A DNA stretch of 16,143 nt from SIG607 sp045590395. GTDB lineage: Bacteria; Bacillota; Clostridia; Oscillospirales; Acutalibacteraceae. The position numbers and the translations under genes were made by a program. Positions 1 through 7,421 of the stretch are shown in pieces. The notes below the pieces were generated by a model that saw only the letters and a list, made by a program, of their open reading frames with translations, was not told where the DNA came from and made no database searches. The DNA lies in contig JAZNQX010000031.1 of NCBI GenBank assembly GCA_045590395.1, positions 1-16,143 of the forward strand. Direction: 5' to 3'. Position 1 is the first letter of the stretch. Every line of letters begins with the position of its first letter.

Positions 1-1
1 C

Positions 2-148
2 TCTAATGCGGATTTAATGCTGGATTCAACCTTTGAAGATGAGGCTTCCTTAAAGGCTTACGCTGTACATCCCGACCACGTTTTTGTGGCAGATACCTTT
101 GTTCGTCCCTTTACAGCCCAGAGAAGCTGTCTTGATTTTGAAATTTAA
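2..148 (+). CDS. Dabb (stress-responsive A/B barrel) protein, C-terminal end
   Basis: Only the last 48 codons are present; the gene starts before the window. The reading frame is open from base 2 and ends in TAA. The C-terminus has the pattern of Dabb-domain proteins: an acidic stretch (STFEDEASLKAYAVHPDHV), then a valine/phenylalanine strand, then a short basic and aspartate-containing tail (RSCLDFEI). Dabb proteins are small (about 100 residues) dimeric ferredoxin-like barrels found in many bacteria and plants, usually of unknown physiological role. The gene converges with the AraC regulator at 190-1038 and shares its terminator. The call rests on the C-terminal half only, so any fused N-terminal domain would be invisible here. 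Confidence 0.6.
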   Translation, partial: SNADLMLDSTFEDEASLKAYAVHPDHVFVADTFVRPFTAQRSCLDFEI

Positions 149-154
149 TTTTTT

Positions 155-191
155 AAAAAAACTGTGCAGAAAATTTCTGCACAGTTTTTTT
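155..191. terminator. Bidirectional intrinsic terminator
   Basis: An A-run, an ACTGTGCAGA arm (161-170), a 5-nt loop and the TCTGCACAGT arm (176-185) are followed by seven T residues. The mirror-image A/T flanks allow it to work on both strands, for the Dabb gene and for the convergent AraC gene. The stop codon of the AraC gene (190-192) lies in the T-run. Confidence 0.9.
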
Positions 192-1038
192 ATGTAACTA
201 TACGGCTTTTTCTGTACTTTGTGGGTGTCATTTTCATAAATGAATTAAAAACCTTTGTAAAATAATACTGGTCTTTAAAACCTACTTCCTGACTTATCTC
301 CCCCACCGTTTTACCACTGCAAAGAAGCAATCTGCAGGCGTTTATTATTCTGGTGTGGTTTATGTAGTTAACCGAAGTAGTACCAAGTTCTTTTTTAAAA
401 AGTCGCGCTATATAAGACTCTGAAAAACCGAATTTTTGTGAAAGTGATGAAAGTGTAATATCGTTAAAATAATTACTGTCTATATATTTTAAAATATTTG
501 CCATATTATAGCTTATTTTTTCACCGCTTATATTTTGCTGTGATATAGTTACTATGAGTTCTCTTATAAAGCAGTCAAGAAGCAGTTTTTGTTCATTTGT
601 TTTTATATTTAAAGTAGCTATTTTATTTAAAATTTTACGAACAGCATCATCATCGGCAGTATGGCTCAGTGTATTTATTTTTACATTACTGTGCCCACCC
701 CAATAAAAAAACTCAAATTCGCCTTCAGGCAAAACAGGGTTAAAGCGCATATGTAATTGTTCTTCTTTTTCCATTGCAGTAACGGCTGAAAAATGCAGAA
801 AATAATAGCATACTTCCTTTACCTCTAAAGGACGGTAAAAAGTATTTTGAGGAACAAAAAGTATATCCCCTTTTTGCATACTGTATACGGTTTTTTCCAC
901 CTGCATTTTAAGAAAGCCCTCTTCCAAAACCACAAACATATGGGTATTAAGGCTTCTTCCGTTATGCCATGGTGTTTTATCCTTGCTCACTCTGCCGTAG
1001 CATATTGCTTTTATGGGAGCATCGGTATTTATAATCAT
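190..1038 (-). CDS. AraC-family transcriptional regulator, divergent from GH28 gene
   Basis: A 282-residue protein with the usual two-part AraC layout. The N-terminal half (about 10-90) is a cupin-like effector-binding region, with the GDILFVPQNTFYRP segment typical of such sensors. The C-terminal 100 residues (about 183-282) hold two helix-turn-helix motifs: ITLSSLSQKFGFSESYIARLFK and, in the second, VGEISQEVGFKDQYYFTKVF, ending in the family signature PTKYRKSR. It probably senses a sugar and activates the divergent GH28 gene 130 bp away; this is inferred from position only. The ATG is preceded by AAAGGTGGG at a 7-nt distance. An upstream promoter is visible. The inducer cannot be read from sequence, but a pectin-derived sugar is the natural guess. 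Confidence 0.9.
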   Translation of the reverse strand: MIINTDAPIKAICYGRVSKDKTPWHNGRSLNTHMFVVLEEGFLKMQVEKTVYSMQKGDILFVPQNTFYRPLEVKEVCYYFLHFSAVTAMEKEEQLHMRFNPVLPEGEFEFFYWGGHSNVKINTLSHTADDDAVRKILNKIATLNIKTNEQKLLLDCFIRELIVTISQQNISGEKISYNMANILKYIDSNYFNDITLSSLSQKFGFSESYIARLFKKELGTTSVNYINHTRIINACRLLLCSGKTVGEISQEVGFKDQYYFTKVFNSFMKMTPTKYRKSRIVT

Positions 1039-1060
1039 TTATTATCCCACCTTTAAAATT

Positions 1061-1089
1061 ATTTTAGCATAAAATGTGTTTTAGTTCAA
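1061..1089 (-). promoter_or_regulatory. Promoter of the AraC regulator gene
   Basis: On the minus strand, TTGAAC (1084-1089) is separated by 17 nt from TAAAAT (1061-1066). The -10 box is exactly 6 nt before AAAGGTGGG, so transcription is predicted to begin at the ribosome binding site, leaving a leader of about 16 nt. Confidence 0.55.
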
Positions 1090-1104
1090 TATTTTATTAA
1101 AAAG

Positions 1105-1123
1105 TACAGTAAATTACATTGTA
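1105..1123. promoter_or_regulatory. Candidate operator in the araC/GH28 divergent region
   Basis: A nested inverted repeat: outer arms TACA (1105-1108) and TGTA (1120-1123) enclose the palindrome GTAAATTAC (1109-1117). It runs into the proposed -35 box of the GH28 gene, where an AraC-type activator would be expected to act. AraC proteins often use direct rather than inverted repeats, and AT-rich DNA yields such repeats by chance, so this is only a candidate. Confidence 0.25.
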
Positions 1124-1147
1124 TAGGTTTAGTATTTTATATATAAT
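1119..1147 (+). promoter_or_regulatory. Promoter of the GH28 gene
   Basis: A perfect TATAAT (1142-1147) lies 17 nt after a poor -35 element TTGTAT (1119-1124). A weak -35 with a strong -10 fits activator-dependent expression. TATAAT is exactly 6 nt before AAAGGAG, so the predicted leader is only about 15 nt. Confidence 0.5.
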
Positions 1148-1168
1148 TGGTTTAAAGGAGTGATATAA

Positions 1169-2419
1169 ATGATAGTTAACATTAAAGATTTCGGCGCTAT
1201 TGGTGACGGAAAAACCCTGAATACCACAGCTATTCAAAAGGCTATTGATACCGTAGGTGAAAAAGGCGGCAGAGTTCTTATTGAAGATGGTATTTTTATA
1301 ACCGGTACAATTAAGTATAAAAGCAATGTGGAAATACATATTGCAGCCGATGCCACACTGCTCGGCTCCCCTGACTGTGATGATTACCCCGAAAATGAAG
1401 CAAAACACGTAATTTCTTCGCTTCTTCCCCGTTGGAGAAATGCCTGTCTTATTTTTGCCGAGGAGTGTGAAAATATTGCACTTACCGGTATGGGTAAAAT
1501 TGACTGCAACGGAAAAACCTTTGTACTTCCCGGAACCCCCGGACAGTCTTGGAAATTCCACCGTGACTTTAACCGCCCTACCCCGCCCAGAGCTGTATTT
1601 TTTACAGGCTGTAAAAATGTTAAGGTAGAGGATATTACAATGGTAAATCAGCCTGCAGGCTGGTCTTACTGGATACACGACTGCGACTATGTAACCTTTG
1701 ATAAGATTAAAATTAACGCCGAGGTTGAGTACCCCAACAACGACGGTATACACGTTAACTCAAGCCGTAATGTTACAATCTCCAACTGTAATATTACCTG
1801 CGGTGACGACTGTATAATTGTTCGTGCAAATAATGTATCCCTTCATGATAACAAGGTTTGTGAAAGAGTAACGGTCACTAACTGTAACCTTACAAGCTAT
1901 TCTTCCGGAATTCGAATCGGTTGGATAAACGACGGTGTTATAAGAAATTGCACATTTTCAAACCTTGTTATGACCGACTGTTCTGTCGGCATAGATTTCT
2001 TTTTGCCCTATATCAAACCGGATAAAAGCAATCCGGGAAGCGCCGATATAGGCAGAGAAGCAACCCTGATAGAAAATATGACCTTTAACAATATTGTTAT
2101 GGACAAAACCTTTTCCACACCTATTAACATAGATGTTAATGAAAACCCCGATGTTAAATTTGAAGGTATGAGAAAAATTTTCTTTAATAATATAATCTGC
2201 AACGGCCCTCAGTTCCTATGGATAACGGGCAAAAAGGAAAATCATGTTCGGGATATTGAATTTAATAACTGCTCATTCACCCTTACAAACGGAGACGAAT
2301 TCGATGATAAAAACAGTCACGGTGCTATTCGTCACAACTACTATAATGTAGACTATCATCCAATGTATATCCAAAATGCCGATAATGTAAGATTTAATAA
2401 CACTTCATTTAATACCTGA
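1169..2419 (+). CDS. GH28 polygalacturonase-like glycoside hydrolase, cytoplasmic
   Basis: A 416-residue right-handed parallel beta-helix protein. The N-terminus IKDFGAIGDGKTLNTTAIQKAID is the standard start of pectin-degrading beta-helices, and many N-x-x-V/I-x-N turns follow. Of the four GH28 motifs, NTD appears as NND (190-192) and the DD pair is kept in CGDDCI (D213, D214). The GHG motif is replaced by SSG (245-247), so the usual histidine is missing, and RIK is not recognisable. Acid catalysis is therefore plausible, but substrate and mechanism may differ from true polygalacturonases. There is no signal peptide, so it probably acts on imported pectic oligosaccharides, rhamnogalacturonan fragments being a possibility. 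It is divergent from an AraC regulator and convergent with an SGNH esterase. The ATG is preceded by AAAGGAG. Confidence 0.85.
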   Translation: MIVNIKDFGAIGDGKTLNTTAIQKAIDTVGEKGGRVLIEDGIFITGTIKYKSNVEIHIAADATLLGSPDCDDYPENEAKHVISSLLPRWRNACLIFAEECENIALTGMGKIDCNGKTFVLPGTPGQSWKFHRDFNRPTPPRAVFFTGCKNVKVEDITMVNQPAGWSYWIHDCDYVTFDKIKINAEVEYPNNDGIHVNSSRNVTISNCNITCGDDCIIVRANNVSLHDNKVCERVTVTNCNLTSYSSGIRIGWINDGVIRNCTFSNLVMTDCSVGIDFFLPYIKPDKSNPGSADIGREATLIENMTFNNIVMDKTFSTPINIDVNENPDVKFEGMRKIFFNNIICNGPQFLWITGKKENHVRDIEFNNCSFTLTNGDEFDDKNSHGAIRHNYYNVDYHPMYIQNADNVRFNNTSFNT

Positions 2420-2422
2420 TAC

Positions 2423-2455
2423 AAAAAAGGACTTGGGAATTCCAAGTCCTTTTAC
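2423..2455. terminator. Bidirectional terminator between GH28 and SGNH genes
   Basis: Arms GGACTTGG (2429-2436) and CCAAGTCC (2442-2449) are flanked by an A-run on the left and T-rich sequence on the right, so the hairpin can end transcription from both convergent genes. The stem sequence is nearly the same as that of the terminator at 3763-3794. Confidence 0.85.
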
Positions 2456-2458
2456 TTT

Positions 2459-3706
2459 TTACATTATGGTTTCCACTATGCACTGCGCTACCACTCTTGC
2501 CCAGAAGTCATTTCCGTGGTTAATATTGTTTGAAAGATAGTCTTCGAAGTCTTTACTTTTAATAATTTCCTCGAAAACGGGTGTAACCTTTGCCGCAATA
2601 CAGTTATCAAAGTTGTCTGCTATTTGGCACTGTGCTTCTTGAAGCTTTGCTACATTTTCTCTTGCTTCTCTGAAAATATAGCATTTTTCATTATTTATTT
2701 TACCTGACACAAGTACAATAAGCGCCTCGGGGTAAATTTCTCTGAAGGTTTTAACTATATTCTCCATAGAAGCCCTGTAAGAATCAACGTGAGTGCGCAC
2801 ATCATTTGCCATAAACTTAATATAAACAATATCGGCTGTTACGGTTTTGCCGTAATATTTATTCATAAATTCTATTCTTGGTAAAAGATTTTTATTGCCC
2901 CAAGCAGCATCCTTACCGCCGCAAGAAATATTATAGTAATTAATTTTATTTTTATTTCCCTTTTTACGTACAATTTCCTCGGTTGCCTGTTCAAAAAATG
3001 TTGGCGCATTTACACCGTTTTTCTTTTCTTCTCGCATTACGGTGTAGTCATCGTTCTCGTCAGGGGCGGCGCTGAATAAATCATAGTTTACATTAAAGCC
3101 CGTAGAGCTCATACCTGTTGCCGTAGAATCACCGTAAACAAGGACATTTATATCCTTTCCCATAGATAGCTTTTCGTAAAGATATTTAACTTTTTCTTTA
3201 CAGCTATGTATACACTGTGGGTCAAAGCCCGTTACACCTAAATCCGCCCAGGTTTTTGAGTGTTTGTATGTAACATAAACGGTTTTATCTTCGTGATAAC
3301 CGTCAAAAATAAGATTAAGACCTTTTTTGCCGTTTGAGTCAAGCCTGTACCAACCTGCAGCATTACCGCTGGTGCCTACATTAAGCGCAGGGTCAACATA
3401 GCTATCATTTTCCTCGGTAGATACGGTTAAATTACCCTTCCAGACAGGACATTCGCCATCTTTCAGCCATACAAGCTTACCGTCTTTTACGTCATAGTCA
3501 ACACCTAAAGTATAACATTTATCAAGCTTATCGTTTCTGACGCAAATCACCTCATCAATAGGATAAAGAAGCTTTTTTTCGGTATAGTTATAGCCGTCTG
3601 CACTATCAGTAAACATTACAGCTTCGTGATAAACCACATCTCCCCTAAAGAAAGAAGACATATAAATATCGTGATTATATCTATTCAGTACTAAATCATT
3701 GCTCAT
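2459..3706 (-). CDS. SGNH/GDSL-family hydrolase (probable carbohydrate esterase)
   Basis: A 415-residue, two-part protein. Residues 1 to about 160 are beta-rich (repeated short strands such as KTVYVTYK) and may be a jelly-roll accessory domain; I do not recognise a specific family. From about 185 on is the SGNH fold: block I VYGDSTATG with nucleophile S194, block II glycine in NISCGGKD (263-264), block III MANDV with N301, and block V NINHGND with H397. The usual DxxH is NxxH here (N394), so the triad may lack its acid. No signal peptide is seen. Beside a GH28 hydrolase, removal of acetyl groups from pectic oligosaccharides is a reasonable role, but no substrate can be read from the sequence. 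ATG with CGGAG 7 nt upstream; it has its own promoter. Confidence 0.8.
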   Translation of the reverse strand: MSNDLVLNRYNHDIYMSSFFRGDVVYHEAVMFTDSADGYNYTEKKLLYPIDEVICVRNDKLDKCYTLGVDYDVKDGKLVWLKDGECPVWKGNLTVSTEENDSYVDPALNVGTSGNAAGWYRLDSNGKKGLNLIFDGYHEDKTVYVTYKHSKTWADLGVTGFDPQCIHSCKEKVKYLYEKLSMGKDINVLVYGDSTATGMSSTGFNVNYDLFSAAPDENDDYTVMREEKKNGVNAPTFFEQATEEIVRKKGNKNKINYYNISCGGKDAAWGNKNLLPRIEFMNKYYGKTVTADIVYIKFMANDVRTHVDSYRASMENIVKTFREIYPEALIVLVSGKINNEKCYIFREARENVAKLQEAQCQIADNFDNCIAAKVTPVFEEIIKSKDFEDYLSNNINHGNDFWARVVAQCIVETIM

Positions 3707-3732
3707 ATTATCACTCCGAAAAAGTTTTTTAT

Positions 3733-3761
3733 ATTATACAATACTCTTTGACAAATGTAAA
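3733..3761 (-). promoter_or_regulatory. Promoter of the SGNH hydrolase gene
   Basis: On the minus strand, TTTACA (3756-3761), a 17-nt spacer and a perfect TATAAT (3733-3738) give a strong sigma-A-type promoter. The expected leader is about 20 nt. The -35 box directly abuts the T-run of the upstream rubredoxin terminator. Confidence 0.75.
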
Positions 3762-3762
3762 T

Positions 3763-3794
3763 AAAAAATGACTTGGTTTCCCAAGTCCTTTTTT
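3763..3794. terminator. Intrinsic terminator after rubredoxin gene
   Basis: Arms GACTTGG (3770-3776) and CCAAGTC (3781-3787) with a TTTC loop. On the minus strand they are followed by a T-run (3768-3763), and T residues also follow on the plus strand. It insulates the oxygen-defence genes from the SGNH gene promoter just downstream. Confidence 0.85.
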
Positions 3795-3795
3795 A

Positions 3796-3954
3796 TTATT
3801 CTTCCGGGCTGAACATATCTTTGCCAACACCGCATAAGGGGCAAACAAAATCTTCGGGTAAATCTTCGAATTTTGTACCTGGGGCTATATCAAGCTCGGT
3901 ATCGCCCTTTTCTTCATCATAAGTCCAACCGCAAGCATCACATACGTATTTCAT
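3796..3954 (-). CDS. Rubredoxin
   Basis: A 52-residue protein with both rubredoxin knuckles: C5-x-x-C8-G (YVCDACGW) and C38-P-L-C41-G, which bind one iron through four cysteines. The conserved core (W10, Y12, the acidic middle and the PEDFVCPLCG stretch) is present and the length is typical. It is a one-electron carrier in the cytoplasm and the classical donor to flavodiiron proteins and superoxide reductase, both encoded just upstream. An in-frame ATG lies 63 nt further upstream, inside the preceding gene. I chose the start at 3954 because AGGAGG is 7 nt before it and it gives the normal rubredoxin N-terminus. Last gene of the oxygen-defence group, 19 nt after the superoxide reductase gene. 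Confidence 0.97.
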   Translation of the reverse strand: MKYVCDACGWTYDEEKGDTELDIAPGTKFEDLPEDFVCPLCGVGKDMFSPEE

Positions 3955-3973
3955 TTTTGTTCCTCCTAAAATA

Positions 3974-4351
3974 TTATATATCTGCTTTCCACAGGCCGTG
4001 GAGATTGCAGTAAGCATAAACAGCTACCGGTTTTTCATCACAAAGCGCAAATTTAACCTCTGGGCTATCGCCTACCTTAAGGCATTTACGCTGACCGCCT
4101 CTGTCGGTCTGAAGATAAACCCATAAAATGCTGTGCTTTTCTTCCATAGGATGTAAAACAGAGCCTATATTAACATAAACCACGTAGTCTTTTACCGAAA
4201 CTACCGGAATATGTTTTTCTTTACTTGCCTCCACAGTGCCGGGGATAAGCTGAGTCATTTTTTGACCGCAACACATCATTGGCACACCTGCATCGTGAAT
4301 CATTCCGATAATATTACCACAATGTTCACAAATGTAAAATCTGTTTTCCAT
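3974..4351 (-). CDS. dfx: Superoxide reductase, two-iron (desulfoferrodoxin) class
   Basis: A 125-residue enzyme reducing superoxide to hydrogen peroxide without making O2. The N-terminal desulforedoxin-like domain has the four ligands of centre I: C8, C11, C27 and C28. The C-terminal domain has the full set of centre II ligands: H47 (in the EKHIP motif, whose lysine guides superoxide), H67, H73, C115 and H118 (CNLHG). This is therefore the complete two-iron form. The longer in-frame ATG at 4375 was rejected: AAAGGAGG sits 7 nt before the ATG at 4351, and the protein then begins MENRFYICEHCG as expected. The ribosome binding site overlaps the end of the flavodiiron gene (13-nt gap), so the two are co-transcribed. 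Confidence 0.96.
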   Translation of the reverse strand: MENRFYICEHCGNIIGMIHDAGVPMMCCGQKMTQLIPGTVEASKEKHIPVVSVKDYVVYVNIGSVLHPMEEKHSILWVYLQTDRGGQRKCLKVGDSPEVKFALCDEKPVAVYAYCNLHGLWKADI

Positions 4352-4364
4352 AATTTTTCCTCCT

Positions 4365-5510
4365 TTAAAGCTCATTAGCTAATTTTTCTATCTCTTTTAT
4401 ATTATCCTCACTAAGTGAAGAAATAATACTTATTTGTTGCTCTGCAAAGGTAAGATTTTTGCATTTTTCAAGCATAGCTTTCATAACCTTTGCCGCAGTA
4501 GGTGCCCAACTGCCGTTTTCAATAAAGGCAACCTTTTTCTTCTGGAAATTACGCTCGGTAAGATGGTTTATAAATTCCTTCATAAAGGGGAAAATATCTG
4601 CATTATAGGTGGTTGTCGCGAATACCGTTTTACTGTAACGGAAGGCATCCTCAACCGCTTCCGCCATATCGCTTCTTGCAAGGTCACAAAGCACTGCTTT
4701 TTCTCCCTTTTCGGTAAGCTTTTCTGCCAGAAGCTCTGCGGCTTTTTTAGTATTACCGTAAACCGAGGTATATGCAATAAACACGCCCTCGTCTTCACTT
4801 TCATAAGCAGACCAAATATTATAAAGGTTTATATAGTAACCAAGATTTTCGCTGAGCACGGGGCCGTGAAGTGGACAGATTTTTTTAATGTCAAGACCTG
4901 CCGCTTTTTTAAGCAGAGCCTGAACCTGAGCGCCGTATTTACCAACAATACCGAAATAGTATCTTCTGGCTTCACACGCCCATTCCTCGTCGCTGTCCAG
5001 CGCGCCGAACTTACCAAAGCCATCAGCCGAAAACAGAACCTTGTCAAAGCAGTCGTAAGCTACAATAACCTCAGGCCAATGTACCATAGGCGCAGTAATA
5101 AAGGTAAGGCTGTGCTTACCGAGAGAAAGGGTGTCGCCCTCCCCTACTATAATACGTCTGTCAGTAAAATCATTCTTGTAAAAGTTCTTCATCATAGCGA
5201 AGGCTTTTGCAGAGGAAACCACCTGCGCAGACGGGTATTTATTAAGAAAACTGACAATATTGGCGGAATGGTCAGGTTCCATGTGTAAAACAACAAGGAA
5301 ATCAGGCTGTTTACCATTAAGAGTTTTTTCAAGGTTCGAAAGCCACTCATCAGTAAAATCAGCATCGACTGTATCCATAACAGCGATTTTTTCATCCATT
5401 ATTACATAAGAGTTATATGCAATTCCGTCAGGAACAATATACTGTCCCTCAAACAAATCTTTTTTCCTGTCATTTACGCCGATATAGATTATATCATCTG
5501 TAATATACAT
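4365..5510 (-). CDS. fprA: Flavodiiron protein (FprA-type O2/NO reductase)
   Basis: A 381-residue two-domain protein. The N-terminal metallo-beta-lactamase-like domain (about 1-235) carries all the diiron ligands: H76-x-E78-x-D80-H81, H144 (VHWPE), D163 (SADGFG) and H215 (PLHGPV). The C-terminal flavodoxin domain (about 243-381) begins VFIAYTSVYGNT, the FMN phosphate loop. It is the short class A type with no fused rubredoxin or flavin reductase, so it depends on a separate rubredoxin, encoded two genes downstream. Such proteins reduce O2 to water, or NO to N2O, in the cytoplasm of anaerobes. ATG with AAGGAG 8 nt upstream. It lies 65 nt after glmS with no clear terminator between, but has its own likely promoter. 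Confidence 0.96.
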   Translation of the reverse strand: MYITDDIIYIGVNDRKKDLFEGQYIVPDGIAYNSYVIMDEKIAVMDTVDADFTDEWLSNLEKTLNGKQPDFLVVLHMEPDHSANIVSFLNKYPSAQVVSSAKAFAMMKNFYKNDFTDRRIIVGEGDTLSLGKHSLTFITAPMVHWPEVIVAYDCFDKVLFSADGFGKFGALDSDEEWACEARRYYFGIVGKYGAQVQALLKKAAGLDIKKICPLHGPVLSENLGYYINLYNIWSAYESEDEGVFIAYTSVYGNTKKAAELLAEKLTEKGEKAVLCDLARSDMAEAVEDAFRYSKTVFATTTYNADIFPFMKEFINHLTERNFQKKKVAFIENGSWAPTAAKVMKAMLEKCKNLTFAEQQISIISSLSEDNIKEIEKLANEL

Positions 5511-5540
5511 CTTATTTACTCCTTAAATCTTACTGATAAA

Positions 5541-5549
5541 AGTATAGCA
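5541..5549 (-). promoter_or_regulatory. Extended -10 promoter element of the flavodiiron operon
   Basis: On the minus strand, TGC followed by TATACT forms an extended -10 element. There is only a weak -35, which suits an extended -10 promoter. The predicted start is near 5534, about 24 nt before the ATG. Confidence 0.5.
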
Positions 5550-5567
5550 TATTATTAAAAAATAATA
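5550..5567. promoter_or_regulatory. AT-only inverted repeat upstream of the flavodiiron promoter
   Basis: The 7-bp arms TATTATT and AATAATA are separated by four A residues and sit directly upstream of the extended -10 element, covering the -35 zone. This is where a peroxide- or redox-sensing regulator could bind. However, it does not match the full PerR box TTATAATNATTATAA, and AT-rich palindromes arise easily. It is not followed by a T-run, so it is not a good terminator for glmS. Confidence 0.25.
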
Positions 5568-5575
5568 AAGTATTT

Positions 5576-7393
5576 TTATTCAACTGTTACACTTTTAGCA
5601 AGATTTCTCGGTTTATCAATATCGCACCCTTTAAAAAGCGCAATATAATAGGCATAAAGCTGTAGAGGTATTACGCTCAGTATCGGCATAAAAAGGTCAT
5701 CGGTTTCGGGAATAAAAATCACACTGTCGCAAAAATAAGATATCTTTTCATCGTTTTTTCTTGCCACTGCCGTAACAAAAGCGCCTCTGCTTTTAACCTC
5801 TTTTATATTACTGGCGGTTTTGTCCAAAAGTCGCTTATTAGTGGACACCGCAATAACAGGGGTGCCCTCTTCAATAAGAGATATTGTGCCGTGCTTTAGT
5901 TCTCCTGCGGCATAGGTTTCACTATGGATATAAGAAATTTCTTTAAGCTTTAGTGAGCCCTCAAGGGCGGCGGCATAATCGGTATTTCTGCCTATAAAAA
6001 ATACCGAGCTGTCCCCCTTTATTTCTTTTGAAGCCGTCTTAATCTTGTCCGCGCTACGCAGCATTTCTTCGGCTTTTTTATAAAGACCTTCAAGTTCATT
6101 TATATAATAAAATATTTTTTCTTGTGACAAAGTATTTTTTACATCGGCAAAAAATACAGCAAGAAGATAAAGCACATATAGCTGAGAAGAATATCCCTTT
6201 GTGGTGGCTACCGCCACTTCACTACCTGCATCTGTATACAAAACATCATAGCTTAGTCGTGCACAGGCGGATTCTCTTACATTAACTATCGACAGAATAT
6301 GAGCACCCTTTTTCTTGGCAAAATCAAGAGCAGCAATGGTATCAGCAGTCTCACCCGACTGTGATATGGCAATAAAAAGGGTATTTTTATCTGCAAAACT
6401 GTCTTTATAGCGGTATTCGCTGGCTATTTCCACCTCGGTTTTTATTCCTGCAAGGCTTTCTAAAGCATATTTTCCTGCAACCCCTGCGTGATATGCCGAG
6501 CCACAGGCAACTATATGAATTTTATTAAGTTTCTTTATTTTTTCGCTGTCTATTGTAAGGTCATTAAAGCATACCTTATTATCCTTAATAAAGCGGTCTG
6601 CAAGATTTTTAAGAACCGACGGCTGCTCGTAAATTTCTTTAAGCATAAAGTGGGCAAAGCCACCCTTGTCCACTGTTTTTGCATCGTTTTTAAGTACAGT
6701 GACCTGCTTTTCTATTTTATTTTTGTTGCTGTCATAAACCGTTACGCTGTCTTCTTTTATTTCAGCTATTTCCCCGTCGTCAAGGTATATAACCCGTTTT
6801 GTGTAGGGCAGTACCGCCGTAATGTCCGAGGCTACAAAATTACCATCATCTGACAGACCTATTATAAGCGGACTAAAGCTTTTTGCCGCAATTATTTTGC
6901 CCCACTCTTTTTTGCAAAGCACTGCTATAGCAAAGCTTCCCTTTAGCACAGAAGTTGTTTTAAATACGGCATCTATTAAATCTCCGCTGTAATTTTTCTC
7001 CATTAAATGCGGTATTACCTCGGTGTCGGTATCGCTTTTAAAAACAGCGCCGTCTTTTATAAGCCCTGCCTTAATTTTGCTATAATTTTCTATAATACCG
7101 TTATGAACTACCGAGAAATTTTCACTTAAATGCGGGTGGGCATTAGCTTCGTTTGGCTTTCCGTGGGTTGCCCAACGGGTATGGCCTATACCAGTGCTAC
7201 ACATAGGCAGTTCCTTTGCCTTAGTTATTAGTGCCTCTACCCTTTCGGTTGATTTTACCGTATGAAAAGCGTTGTTTTTATCCAAAAGGGTTATACCTGC
7301 AGAATCATAGCCTCTGTACTCAAGAGTTTTCATACCGCTAAGCAAAATATCTGTAGCCTCTTCTTTTCCCGTATACCCTACTATGCCGCACAT
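5576..7393 (-). CDS. glmS: Glutamine--fructose-6-phosphate aminotransferase (isomerizing)
   Basis: A 605-residue enzyme that makes glucosamine-6-phosphate from fructose-6-phosphate and glutamine, the first step toward UDP-GlcNAc and peptidoglycan. The N-terminal glutaminase domain starts MCGIVGYTG, with C2 as the nucleophile exposed after Met removal; TRWATHGKP (72-80) and HNGIIENY (97-104) follow. KEIYEQP (252-258) opens the isomerase part, with two SIS domains (SQSGETADT at 344-352), and the C-terminus NLAKSVTVE is the family hallmark. An ATG six codons upstream (7411) was rejected, because Cys must be residue 2 and AGGAG (7401-7405) sits 7 nt before 7393. It lies 28 nt after the M14 peptidase gene, so the two are probably co-transcribed. 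No glmS ribozyme is seen in front. Confidence 0.97.
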   Translation of the reverse strand: MCGIVGYTGKEEATDILLSGMKTLEYRGYDSAGITLLDKNNAFHTVKSTERVEALITKAKELPMCSTGIGHTRWATHGKPNEANAHPHLSENFSVVHNGIIENYSKIKAGLIKDGAVFKSDTDTEVIPHLMEKNYSGDLIDAVFKTTSVLKGSFAIAVLCKKEWGKIIAAKSFSPLIIGLSDDGNFVASDITAVLPYTKRVIYLDDGEIAEIKEDSVTVYDSNKNKIEKQVTVLKNDAKTVDKGGFAHFMLKEIYEQPSVLKNLADRFIKDNKVCFNDLTIDSEKIKKLNKIHIVACGSAYHAGVAGKYALESLAGIKTEVEIASEYRYKDSFADKNTLFIAISQSGETADTIAALDFAKKKGAHILSIVNVRESACARLSYDVLYTDAGSEVAVATTKGYSSQLYVLYLLAVFFADVKNTLSQEKIFYYINELEGLYKKAEEMLRSADKIKTASKEIKGDSSVFFIGRNTDYAAALEGSLKLKEISYIHSETYAAGELKHGTISLIEEGTPVIAVSTNKRLLDKTASNIKEVKSRGAFVTAVARKNDEKISYFCDSVIFIPETDDLFMPILSVIPLQLYAYYIALFKGCDIDKPRNLAKSVTVE

Positions 7394-7421
7394 TTTACTT
7401 CTCCTATCCATAATTTATGTA

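Noticed and set aside
1097..1753. 218-codon minus-strand open frame opposite the GH28 gene
   Set aside because: Antisense shadow of a well-supported beta-helix protein and its promoter; no ribosome binding site or domain.
4434..5288. 284-codon plus-strand open frame opposite the flavodiiron gene
   Set aside because: It lies entirely antisense to a gene with all expected metal ligands, has no ribosome binding site and a Cys/Phe/Arg-rich composition with no recognisable domain.
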